Origin: Planctomycetaceae bacterium
Lineage (GTDB): Bacteria > Planctomycetota > Planctomycetia > Pirellulales > UBA1268
Assembly: GCA_003509235.1 (NCBI GenBank)
Contig: DONH01000003.1
Span: 1-6,220 of the forward strand
Length of the DNA stretch: 6,220 nucleotides
Direction: 5' to 3'
This document shows, in pieces, positions 1 through 6,220 of this stretch. Positions within the stretch are counted from its first letter, which is position 1, and each line of letters begins with the position of its first letter. A model generated the notes under the pieces. The model was not told the origin of the DNA. It saw only the letters and a program-made list of their open reading frames with translations, and did not search any database. A program made the position numbers and the translations under genes.

Positions 1-1110
1 CAAGCGCTAAAACAAGAAAAGCTTTTCCCGAATCGAATAGTACATGCATGGGGAATAGCAACACCGGACGAGCAATTACCCGCTCCCCCGGGATTCTATA
101 GTCTATTATTCCTTGCCCAGTCTTTGGGCGTTAATGGACACGAAAAAGACGTTCATATTGATGTTGTGTCGACAAATATTTACGAAGTGACCGGAACTGA
201 ATCCGTTTCTCCGCTACACGCAATGCTTAAAGGGCCTTGCCTTGTCATTCCACAAGAATACGCGGGGGTTACTTGTAGACTGATCGATCTTTGTCATGAA
301 GAAATAAACCATCAGGACAATTTTGTATTATCTCGGGGCCTACTCGAAAATCTATATAAACCGGGTATTGAGACTTTGGCGTATCGAGGAGGGCATCTTT
401 GGACTCAATTTTTCGATGAGATTGAAACGAATTCAACGTCTGAGCTTCCATTCAGGCTTAAACAAAATGGTGTGTACCTTATTACAGGAGGTCTCGGAGG
501 TGTAGGACTGACAATAGCCAATTATCTCGCGAGCAACGTGCAGGGAGTAAAGCTGATCCTTGTCGGCCGTTCTGTCATCGCGGACCGAGAAGTTTGGAGT
601 GAACAGCTGCAGAGTCTTGATGAAGGAACACAAGAGCACAAGATGATCGCCAGCCTGCTGTCATTGGAAGCCCAAGGGGGGGAGGTTGCTTATTATAGTG
701 TTGATGTTTCCGATAGGGAGAAACTCACTAACGTTCTACAACAAGCGACAGCGCGCTTCGGAAAAATAAACGGCCTTATTCATACCGCTGGTGTACCCGG
801 ACAAAACTTAATTCAACAACAATCAATGGACAAGGCTTCCCTGGTCTTTGCAGCCAAGGTTAGAGGAACACGTGAGTTGTATTATGCTCTTGGTGATCAA
901 CCTCTTGATTTTTCGATTTTATGCTCATCGCGAAGTGCATTGTTAGGCGGAGTGGGGAGTGTCGACTATTCGGCTGCTAATGCTTATCTGGACGCTTTTG
1001 CACATCGCCGCCGGAAGCAGACCGGTGAGTTTGTTGTATCTATCAACTGGCCTGCATGGCAAGAAGTGGGAATGTTGCTGGATACGGCTAATGCTCAACG
1101 CGCACAGTAT
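1..1110 (+). other. Ketoreductase (KR) domain, structural plus catalytic halves
   Basis: Reduces the beta-keto group on the carrier-bound chain with NADPH. Codons 1-155 form the cofactor-free structural half, recognised by the segment LKGPCLVIPQEY. The catalytic half starts at about 466 and has the nucleotide-binding loop TGGLGGVG at 484-507 and LVGRS at 559-573. The catalytic set looks complete: Lys at 856 (AAKVRG), Ser at 928 (CSSRS), Tyr at 967 and Asn at 979 (DYSAAN). HTAGVPG at 781-801 has no LDD motif after it, so the usual mark of a B-type KR is absent; no diagnostic Trp is seen before the Tyr either. Alcohol stereochemistry therefore cannot be assigned. The domain is predicted to be active. 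Confidence 0.93.
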
Positions 1111-3987
1111 CGAAGTAATCCGACTGTACAAGAACCCATTGGGCATCCGCTTGTAGAGAACAAGCTCTCTGGTCCCCAGGATATACACGTATTCAGTTCC
1201 CGTTTTTCAGTCAAATCACACTGGGTTTTGGATGAGCACCGGATCCTTGGTGCCGCAGTGGTGCCAGGGGTAACCTATTTGGAAATCGCGCGGGCCGCCT
1301 TCCACCAGATTGATAAAGCAGGACCTGTAGAAATACGAGATGTCTATTTCCTAACGCCTTTGAGAGTTCAGGATGATGAAGCCCGAGACATCAAAATAGT
1401 GCTGCAAAAATCCGCAGATGGCTATGACTTCTATGTTGAAAGTGCTCCTCTTGACGACACGTCAAACTGGGTAAGGCATGCCATTGGTCATGTTTGTGCT
1501 TGCGCGACACCCCAGAAGCCTCCTGTTGACATCCCAGATTTGATCCGGCAATGCAACCACAAAGCCATAAGGCTGACAGAAGAGAACTTCTTTGACGAAA
1601 GTTTGGGTCCCCGTTGGCAATGTGCTAACCATGTTCACTTAGGCGAGAATCAACTGATCGCAGAGTTGTGTTTACCTTCTGAGTACCGGTCAGAGTTAGA
1701 AAAACTGCAACTGCATCCGGCACTTTTGGATCGCTCAGCAGGTATTGGTTTGTTGTTTCTTGTTGAGAAAAACAGTGGATATTTGCCTTTTTCATATCAA
1801 CGATTGCGACTTTTTGCTCCTTTATCGCAACGAATCTATCTCCATTCCAGGGGGGGGATCGATCAGTCTACAAACGGAGAAACAACGGCATTTGATGTTG
1901 ACATTTATGGAGAAGACGGAACCCTACTTGCTGAAATTCAAAAATTCAGTCACAAGCGAATTAATGAAGTAGGCAAGGCTGTAAATGCTCTTATGGCTGG
2001 ACATCAGCGTGAGAACGATGCCTTACAGGTCATAACCGGGCAGTCAGATGATATCCCGGTGGAGGGCCAGGATGGTCACGACGTCCACGACAGTCACTTT
2101 GACCGTGCACTGAGTCTGGGAGTAACTACCGATGAAGGAGTCGGCGTTTTCGCACGGATACTCCGTAGTGAAGTTCCCGCGCAAGTCATCGTTTCGCCGA
2201 ACAATCTTGTTGCTGCAATCGAGTGGGCTCAAAGCGCTACTCCAGAACGGTATATTGAAAACAGTGAAAAACTTCAACTACCGGTATCTCGTCATGCTCG
2301 TCCCGATATAGGAACTGATTTTGTTGAGCCGGGTAGTGAACTCGAATGTCGATTGGTAGCGCTTTGGCAAGAATGCCTCGGCATTGATCAAATAGGTACA
2401 CACGATAATTTCTTTGAGTTAGGAGGTAACTCGGTACTTGCCATTCAGATTATGGCTAATGCTAAAAAGTTGGGGCTGAATTTTAATGTCCAGCAATTGT
2501 TTCAGTATTCAACAATAGCAGAACTTGCAGCATTTATGGAGGAAGCAGAAAGTGTCGAGTCAGGTACGCGAAATTTAGTTGGCTTGCTACCTTTACAACA
2601 TCGCTTTTTTACAACAGATAAAGAAAAATTAAAACCTGCTGCTTGGTCGATGCTCGTTGAAGTAGAACCAGACATCGACCTCGTCAGATTGCAAAAAATT
2701 GTACCTCAATGGCTCGCCAACCATGGTGCTCTACGCCAACAGTTTTTTCAGGATAAAGCAACCAACTTGCCGGATGTCACCTTGACTGCTTCAGACTTCG
2801 TGCTTGAAGTGTTGGACATCAATGACATATCTCAAGCAGAGGAATTGGCAAACATAGCAGAGGTAGCACAACGTAAGAGAAGTGATTTAGCCGTTGACCA
2901 AGGACCTTTGATTAATTGCGTCCTGTTTCGTGGGAAACAGGGACAAAAATCCGCTTTGCTTGTTAACGCACATATCCTGGTCGCAGATTTGATGTCTGCT
3001 AACCCCTTGTTGGAAAGCTTGTCTTTGTTACTTGAACAAAACACAGAAAATGAGCAAAAGACTACCTCAGGGTCACCTGACTATATAGACGCCGTTGCCG
3101 TTATATATTCTCACGCGCGTTCTGAAGCCGCTCGCATAGAATTGCAGCACTGGGAGAAAATGAAGGATACACATAAGACTTCGTTAACAGAAAAACGCAA
3201 GCCGGGACCAGTTACCAGAGCCATGCACTCTATATGCATTGGTAGTAAACAGACTGCCGCTCTGTTAGACGAACCTCAGCGCGCATACCACCTGAAAGTA
3301 GAAGAATTATTAATTACCGCACTCGTCAAAGTAATGTCGGAGCAAAACAACGAATCACCTCTGTGGATAGATTACGGTTGCCGTTTTAAACCGTTTTCTC
3401 AGGACAACATATCTAACATGGTAGGACCATTTGCCACTAGTGCTCCACTGGTTTTGGAAAAACCGCCCCATGAAGAAGATGCGCAACTGATTACCGCAAT
3501 AAAGGAACAAATACGCGCATTGCCAAAAGCTGGAACGTATTTTGATCTTATCAACTCTGAAACAACAAAGTCTGAAGGAACAGCAAGCTTGGAAGAGCTG
3601 TTCAACCCTATGATTGGGTTTGCATATCTTGGAGAGCTTGACGAGTCCAGACACTCGCATTCTGGTGTGCGATTACATGAAGCGAATCCGTCCATCGGTT
3701 TCCAATATTCGGATACCACTGGAAACGCAATCAGCATTTGGGCATTTATCCAGCATCAGAAACTGTACATCAATTGGCAATATGATGAAGACCAAGTGAA
3801 CAACCAAAAGGTTGCGGCTCTGGCGAGTGCTCACAGTAAAGAAATCCAGGCGCTGGTTAGCCATTGTGCAAGTGTGAAATCAGGCGTCTTTACGCCATCT
3901 GACTTCCCTCTTGCCAAGCTCGACATGGAAAAGCTAGAACGCGTATCCAAATTAATTGAAAAGGCAGATAAGTCCGAAGGGCTTTGA
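1..3987 (+). CDS. PKS subunit, C-terminal part: KR-DH-ACP-epimerization-like domain (5' partial)
   Basis: C-terminal 1328 codons of a modular polyketide synthase subunit that hands its chain to an NRPS. The reading frame is already open at base 1 and the first residues belong to a ketoreductase structural half, so the true start, the KS and any AT lie to the left; the TTG at 124 is not a start. Codons are numbered from base 1. Domains in order: KR structural half (about 1-155), KR catalytic half (about 156-370), dehydratase (about 381-655), linker (about 656-770), carrier protein (about 775-853), epimerization/condensation-like domain (about 859-1295) and a docking-like tail (1298-1328). The stop is TGA at 3985, with two more in-frame TGA codons at 3997 and 4000. 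The NRPS gene follows 84 bases later on the same strand, so the two are very likely co-transcribed. The assignment to a type I PKS is secure; the exact product is unknown. Confidence 0.95.
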   Translation, partial: QALKQEKLFPNRIVHAWGIATPDEQLPAPPGFYSLLFLAQSLGVNGHEKDVHIDVVSTNIYEVTGTESVSPLHAMLKGPCLVIPQEYAGVTCRLIDLCHEEINHQDNFVLSRGLLENLYKPGIETLAYRGGHLWTQFFDEIETNSTSELPFRLKQNGVYLITGGLGGVGLTIANYLASNVQGVKLILVGRSVIADREVWSEQLQSLDEGTQEHKMIASLLSLEAQGGEVAYYSVDVSDREKLTNVLQQATARFGKINGLIHTAGVPGQNLIQQQSMDKASLVFAAKVRGTRELYYALGDQPLDFSILCSSRSALLGGVGSVDYSAANAYLDAFAHRRRKQTGEFVVSINWPAWQEVGMLLDTANAQRAQYRSNPTVQEPIGHPLVENKLSGPQDIHVFSSRFSVKSHWVLDEHRILGAAVVPGVTYLEIARAAFHQIDKAGPVEIRDVYFLTPLRVQDDEARDIKIVLQKSADGYDFYVESAPLDDTSNWVRHAIGHVCACATPQKPPVDIPDLIRQCNHKAIRLTEENFFDESLGPRWQCANHVHLGENQLIAELCLPSEYRSELEKLQLHPALLDRSAGIGLLFLVEKNSGYLPFSYQRLRLFAPLSQRIYLHSRGGIDQSTNGETTAFDVDIYGEDGTLLAEIQKFSHKRINEVGKAVNALMAGHQRENDALQVITGQSDDIPVEGQDGHDVHDSHFDRALSLGVTTDEGVGVFARILRSEVPAQVIVSPNNLVAAIEWAQSATPERYIENSEKLQLPVSRHARPDIGTDFVEPGSELECRLVALWQECLGIDQIGTHDNFFELGGNSVLAIQIMANAKKLGLNFNVQQLFQYSTIAELAAFMEEAESVESGTRNLVGLLPLQHRFFTTDKEKLKPAAWSMLVEVEPDIDLVRLQKIVPQWLANHGALRQQFFQDKATNLPDVTLTASDFVLEVLDINDISQAEELANIAEVAQRKRSDLAVDQGPLINCVLFRGKQGQKSALLVNAHILVADLMSANPLLESLSLLLEQNTENEQKTTSGSPDYIDAVAVIYSHARSEAARIELQHWEKMKDTHKTSLTEKRKPGPVTRAMHSICIGSKQTAALLDEPQRAYHLKVEELLITALVKVMSEQNNESPLWIDYGCRFKPFSQDNISNMVGPFATSAPLVLEKPPHEEDAQLITAIKEQIRALPKAGTYFDLINSETTKSEGTASLEELFNPMIGFAYLGELDESRHSHSGVRLHEANPSIGFQYSDTTGNAISIWAFIQHQKLYINWQYDEDQVNNQKVAALASAHSKEIQALVSHCASVKSGVFTPSDFPLAKLDMEKLERVSKLIEKADKSEGL
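1141..1965 (+). other. Dehydratase (DH) domain placed after the KR
   Basis: Double hot-dog fold dehydratase that would remove water from the beta-hydroxy chain made by the preceding KR. It opens with GHPLV at 1141. The first catalytic motif HxxxGxxxxP is intact at 1237-1266 (His at 1237, Gly at 1249, Pro at 1264). A GPRW segment near 1606-1617 stands where DH domains have YGPxF. The second motif is LHPALLD, with the catalytic Asp at 1729, but the residue four on is Gly (1741) rather than Gln or His. The C-terminal half keeps LPFSYQRLRLFAPL and a closing DEDG-like GEDGTLLAEI. Activity is likely but not certain. In ordinary cis-AT modules the DH precedes the KR; here it follows. Confidence 0.85.
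1966..2310 (+). other. DH-to-carrier linker with a conserved EG...VSP..L segment
   Basis: This stretch of about 115 codons joins the dehydratase to the carrier protein. The first half (about 1966-2100) is polar and low in recognisable structure, with a His/Asp-rich patch around 2065-2097. The second half (about 2110-2220) reads as a small folded element with TDEGVGVFARIL followed by QVIVSPNNL. A segment of the form EG..xF.R.L....P.V.VS..L is familiar from memory as the region just before carrier proteins in hybrid PKS modules. No catalytic motif is visible. Its role is inferred to be structural. Confidence 0.5.
2320..2562 (+). other. Carrier protein (ACP/PCP, phosphopantetheine-binding)
   Basis: Holds the growing chain on a phosphopantetheine arm and presents it to the KR, the DH and then the downstream condensation domain. 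The attachment motif is DNFFELGGNSV, with the modified Ser at 2431 (codon 811). Flanking helices are visible: ELECRLVALWQECLGI before and the VQQLFQYSTIAELAAFM region after. Length, about 80 residues, is normal. The wording of the motif is as much like NRPS peptidyl carriers as PKS acyl carriers, which is common in modules at PKS-NRPS junctions. Confidence 0.93.
2575..3888 (+). other. Epimerization-like (condensation superfamily) domain with eroded motifs
   Basis: A domain of about 440 residues of the NRPS C/E superfamily. The start GLLPLQHRFF (2581-2610), the NHGALRQQF element near 2722-2748 and the late FAYLGELD (3619-3642, canonical FNYLGQ) point to the epimerization branch. The HHxxxDG motif reads AHILVAD at 2968-2988: the second His (2971) is kept, the first His and the Asp are Ala, and the Gly is Asp. 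The E-domain motif EGHGRE reads DYGCRF at 3370-3387: Glu has become Asp, Arg (3382) is kept. The Tyr of FNYLGQ is kept at 3625. So part of the epimerase catalytic set survives while the main motif is broken. A true epimerase acts on a carrier-bound aminoacyl group, but here the carrier belongs to a reducing PKS module. Impaired catalysis with a structural or docking role is the favoured reading; an unusual active enzyme is not excluded. Confidence 0.78.
3892..3984 (+). other. C-terminal docking-like tail (COM-donor-like)
   Basis: The last 31 residues begin TPSDFPLAKLDMEKLERV and continue as a charged, probably helical segment to the stop. TPSDF..xxL..E is the well-known stretch after epimerization domains; at subunit ends, as in the tyrocidine synthetase TycA, it forms the donor half of a communication-mediating (COM) pair that binds the start of the next subunit. 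Position and sequence fit that role here. The partner would be the start of the NRPS encoded next. This is inferred from resemblance only. Confidence 0.55.
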
Positions 3988-4071
3988 CTGTGTAGTTGAT
4001 GACCAGGTCTTTATTTAAACGAATTAGAAGCGTTGATACGCGAAATGAAAAGAAACTCAGGAGTTCAAATC
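3988..4071 (+). other. Intergenic gap with in-frame coding-like stretch
   Basis: This 84-base gap separates the PKS stop from the NRPS start. Two in-frame TGA codons (3997, 4000) follow the main stop. From 4003 the same frame stays open into the NRPS gene and would read PGLYLNELEALIREMKRN then SGVQI, a helix-like peptide. In-frame alternative starts are TTG at 4033 and ATG at 4045. No hairpin terminator or convincing promoter is seen, which fits a single transcript. Confidence 0.6.
4059..4063 (+). promoter_or_regulatory. Ribosome binding site of the NRPS gene
   Basis: AGGAG lies 8 bases before the ATG at 4072, a normal Shine-Dalgarno spacing. It supports 4072 as the start over the in-frame ATG at 4045, which has only a weak AG-rich stretch upstream at poor spacing. 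Confidence 0.75.
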
Positions 4072-6220
4072 ATGAAAGGTGTTGAAGATATTTATCCGCT
4101 ATCTCCTATGCAACAGGGAATGTTGTTTCATTCGCTTTATGCGCCTAATTCGGGGGCCTATATTGAACAAATAACTTGTCGTTTCGAAGGTAGACTTGAC
4201 CTTGATGCATTTGAAGGTGCATGGCGACAAGTGCTGAAAAAACATCCTATCCTAAGAACTGCATTTTTGTGGGAGGGACTAGACGAACCATTGCAGGTAA
4301 TACGTGAAAATGCCGAAATCACAATTGAAATCCTTGATTGGCAAGTTTTAGAACGAAACGAATTGGGACAACGACTGAGTTTATTTTTAGAAACAGACAG
4401 GTGTAAAGGTTTCGATATTTCAAGCGCGCCATTGACGCGATGCTTTCTGGCTAAAGTAGCACCTGATAATTACGAGTTCATATGGACCTTTCACCACCTT
4501 ATTCTTGACGGCTGGTCGATACCGCTAGTTTTAAGAGACTTTTTTGTCGCCTATAACCAATTATCTACCGGCTCAGAACCCGTCACTACACTGAAAAATC
4601 CAAGGCCATATAGGGACTACATAGCGTGGTTGCAACAGCAACCGGAAGAAAAGGGCTATTGGCAAGATACCTTACGTGGTTTTTCTAATCCTACACCTTT
4701 GGGTGTGGATCTGGCACCTAGAGACTTAGGTGATAAAAATGGTGCCGTATATAAAGAAACAAGTTTCAAAATGTCAACATCTGTAACGGAGGGCCTTGAA
4801 GCGTTTACGAGACAGCAGCAACTCACAATGAACACCCTTGTGCTCGGAGCTTGGGCGTTATTACTCAGCCGCTACTGTGGCCACAAAGACATTGTGATAG
4901 GCGCAACAGTGTCAGGAAGATCTCCCGACCTTAGCGATGCCAACGACATGGTTGGCATGTTTGTCAATACACTACCGGTTAGAATTAAAATTGAAGATGA
5001 CAGCGATGTTGTAGGATGGCTGAGGAGGTTGCAAGCACAGCTTGTTGAAGCAAGACAATATGAGCACAGTTCACTTGTACAGGTGCACGGATGGAGTGAC
5101 GTGCCTCGTGGAGTTCCTTTGTTCGACAGTATCGTATCTTTCCAGAATCAGCCCATTGCTGAAGTGTTGCGAACGATTGAGTTTGGACCCGAAGTTAATT
5201 CATTTGTCGCCCATCATACCAGAACGACTTATCCTTTGACCCTGGTGGTTGAGCCTGACACCGAATTGAAACTGGTGATGATATACGATAACCGTAGGTT
5301 CACAGATTCATCCCTAGAACAAATTTTTGAACACTTACAAACGCTGTTAACTGCTCTTACTACACACTGCGAGTGCACACTTTCTTCGTTGTCCATTATG
5401 TCACAAGTTGAACGCAACTCAGTGCTTGGTCAAATGTCGCCTATTCAGGCCTCTTTGGCGGAGCGGTCTCCCTGTGTACATCACTTATTCGAGCAACAGG
5501 TTGAAAAGTCGCCTGACAGCATCGCGCTAGTCGTGCAGAAACAACGATTGTCCTATCGAGAGCTTAATATTCGAGCAAATCAATTGGCCCACTATTTAAT
5601 GGAACAAGGAGTAGGGCCAGAAAAGGTTGTGGCAATTTGCCTCCCCAGATCAGTTGACACGATTGTCGCCATACTTGCTGTTTTAAAAGCCGGAGGCACC
5701 TACTTACCCCTCGATCCTGAATATCCCCGTCAGCGCCTGCTGCATATGTTCCAAGATTCGCAAGCGTCAGTACTGCTAACCCATGAAACGGTCGATGACA
5801 AATTGAAATTACGAGACGCTCGGGTCATCTGTATTGATAAAGAACATACCTCTTTCGAAGCGTTTAGTGAAAGTAATCCTCCGAGTCGCTCTGGGCCTGA
5901 CAACCTTATGTACATCATTTATACCTCTGGCTCGTCTGGTCGGCCAAAAGGCAGTCAGCATACCCATGGGAACGTCAGGGCGTTATTTGATGCCACAGAT
6001 AAATTGCATCAGTACGACAAATCAGATGTCTGGACGATGTTTCACTCATTTGCATTTGATTTCGCAGTTTGGGAAATGTGGGGAGCACTGCGAAGTGGCG
6101 GTCAATTGATTATGGTTAACGAACAGGCGACACGTTCACCCCACGAACTTTTTGAGTTGCTGCAAGAACATGCTGCGACTGTACTGAGTATCACCCCTTC
6201 TGTATTCCGACAATTCATTC
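4072..6220 (+). CDS. Non-ribosomal peptide synthetase: condensation plus adenylation domain (3' partial)
   Basis: First 716 codons of an NRPS that accepts the chain from the upstream PKS and joins it to an amino acid. The frame is open to the right edge, so the rest of the adenylation domain, the carrier and any later modules lie outside. The start at 4072 is chosen for its AGGAG site; it puts the condensation domain's first conserved residues (DIYPLSPMQQGML) six residues into the protein. ATG at 4045 would add MKRNSGVQI. Domains: condensation (about residues 3-440), a C-A linker (about 440-467) and an adenylation N-terminal part (about 468-716, A1 to A4). Core motifs are intact, so both domains should be active. 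With no loading domain in front, the NRPS must receive its donor from another protein, and the PKS encoded just upstream is the obvious one. Confidence 0.95.
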   Translation, partial: MKGVEDIYPLSPMQQGMLFHSLYAPNSGAYIEQITCRFEGRLDLDAFEGAWRQVLKKHPILRTAFLWEGLDEPLQVIRENAEITIEILDWQVLERNELGQRLSLFLETDRCKGFDISSAPLTRCFLAKVAPDNYEFIWTFHHLILDGWSIPLVLRDFFVAYNQLSTGSEPVTTLKNPRPYRDYIAWLQQQPEEKGYWQDTLRGFSNPTPLGVDLAPRDLGDKNGAVYKETSFKMSTSVTEGLEAFTRQQQLTMNTLVLGAWALLLSRYCGHKDIVIGATVSGRSPDLSDANDMVGMFVNTLPVRIKIEDDSDVVGWLRRLQAQLVEARQYEHSSLVQVHGWSDVPRGVPLFDSIVSFQNQPIAEVLRTIEFGPEVNSFVAHHTRTTYPLTLVVEPDTELKLVMIYDNRRFTDSSLEQIFEHLQTLLTALTTHCECTLSSLSIMSQVERNSVLGQMSPIQASLAERSPCVHHLFEQQVEKSPDSIALVVQKQRLSYRELNIRANQLAHYLMEQGVGPEKVVAICLPRSVDTIVAILAVLKAGGTYLPLDPEYPRQRLLHMFQDSQASVLLTHETVDDKLKLRDARVICIDKEHTSFEAFSESNPPSRSGPDNLMYIIYTSGSSGRPKGSQHTHGNVRALFDATDKLHQYDKSDVWTMFHSFAFDFAVWEMWGALRSGGQLIMVNEQATRSPHELFELLQEHAATVLSITPSVFRQFI
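4078..5400 (+). other. Condensation (C) domain, intact active site
   Basis: Forms the amide bond between the upstream acyl chain and the amino acid loaded on this module. C1 reads YPLSPMQQGMLFHSL (residues 8-22), C2 is KKHPILRTAF (56-65), and C3 is complete as HHLILDGWS with the catalytic second His at residue 142 (4495-4497). C4 is YRDYIAW (180-186), C5 is DMVGMFVNTLPVR (292-304), and VPLFDSIVSFQN (348-359) follows. The PMQxGMLFHSL wording of C1 is typical of C domains that follow an epimerization domain (DCL class) and of related hybrid-junction domains, not of the ordinary LCL type with AQxRLW. The class is inferred from motifs only. Confidence 0.92.
5461..6220 (+). other. Adenylation (A) domain, N-terminal part; possible threonine specificity
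   Basis: Selects an amino acid and activates it with ATP as the aminoacyl-AMP. Visible motifs: HHLFEQQ at the start (residues 470-476), A1 LSYREL (493-498), A2 LKAGGTYLPLD (538-548), A3 YTSGSSGRPKG (617-627, with Ser in place of the usual Thr of STG) and A4 FAFDFAVWEMW (660-670). Aligned to the GrsA phenylalanine domain, pocket positions 235, 236, 239 and 278 read Asp663, Phe664, Trp667 and Ser706. The usual threonine code is D-F-W-N-I/V-G-M-V-H, so three of four match. The HSFAFDF...WGAL and TPSVFRQF surroundings also resemble threonine-type domains as remembered. The domain is cut at the window edge before A5, so the substrate call is tentative. Confidence 0.9.

Noticed and set aside
124..126. 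TTG at 124 as the start of the PKS gene
   Set aside because: The frame is open upstream to base 1 and encodes recognisable KR structural-half sequence, so the gene simply enters from the left.
2968..2988. Calling the E-like domain simply dead
   Set aside because: The second His, an acid at the Glu position, the Arg and the late Tyr are retained, so loss of activity is likely but not proven by the sequence.
3355..3737. Two overlapping minus-strand ORFs of 101 and 112 codons
   Set aside because: They lie antisense to the conserved E-like domain, have no recognisable content, and look like chance open frames.
3985..4002. PKS and NRPS as one gene broken by a nonsense mutation or a read error
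   Set aside because: Three in-frame TGA codons (3985, 3997, 4000), a good ribosome binding site and ends that fit a docking pair favour two genuine genes; a single base error cannot explain it.
3999..4085. 28-codon ORF in the third frame across the gene junction
   Set aside because: Very basic, no recognisable motif, no ribosome binding site at its ATG, and it overlaps the start of the NRPS gene.
5834..6109. 91-codon plus-strand ORF in another frame
   Set aside because: It overlaps the A3 and A4 motifs of the adenylation domain, whose frame is clearly the coding one.
1..6220. tRNA, rRNA, CRISPR array, insertion sequence or terminator
   Set aside because: No repeat array, transposase, inverted terminal repeats or RNA gene was noticed by eye; coding sequence occupies nearly every base.

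Overview
The window lies inside a bacterial hybrid polyketide/non-ribosomal peptide (PKS-NRPS) biosynthetic locus. Both genes are on the + strand and both run off the window: the first is open at the left edge, the second at the right edge. Together they cover all but 84 bases. Nothing in the window fixes the organism. By eye the base composition is near-balanced to slightly AT-rich, and the second gene has an AGGAG ribosome binding site. That fits a bacterium, possibly a Gram-negative such as a gammaproteobacterium, but this is a guess.

Region 1 (1-3987) is the C-terminal 1328 codons of a PKS subunit. Domain order is ketoreductase (structural then catalytic half), dehydratase, a conserved linker, a carrier protein, and a C-terminal domain of the NRPS condensation/epimerization superfamily with eroded motifs. 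It ends in a short helical tail that resembles an NRPS docking (COM donor) peptide. The KS and any AT must lie to the left of the window.

Region 2 (3988-4071) is the gap between the genes. It has two further in-frame stops, then an open in-frame stretch that looks coding, and the ribosome binding site of gene 2.

Region 3 (4072-6220) is the N-terminal 716 codons of an NRPS. It holds a complete condensation domain with intact HHxxxDG, then the first half of an adenylation domain (core motifs A1-A4). The visible pocket residues read D-F-W-S, and the first three match the usual threonine code.

Inferred assembly order: the PKS module extends a chain, reduces the beta-keto group, probably dehydrates it, and holds it on the carrier. 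The chain then passes across the subunit boundary to the NRPS condensation domain, which joins it to an amino acid, possibly threonine. The most unusual point is the epimerization-like domain after a polyketide carrier, where there is no alpha-amino stereocentre to invert. It may have been kept as a docking or gating platform.
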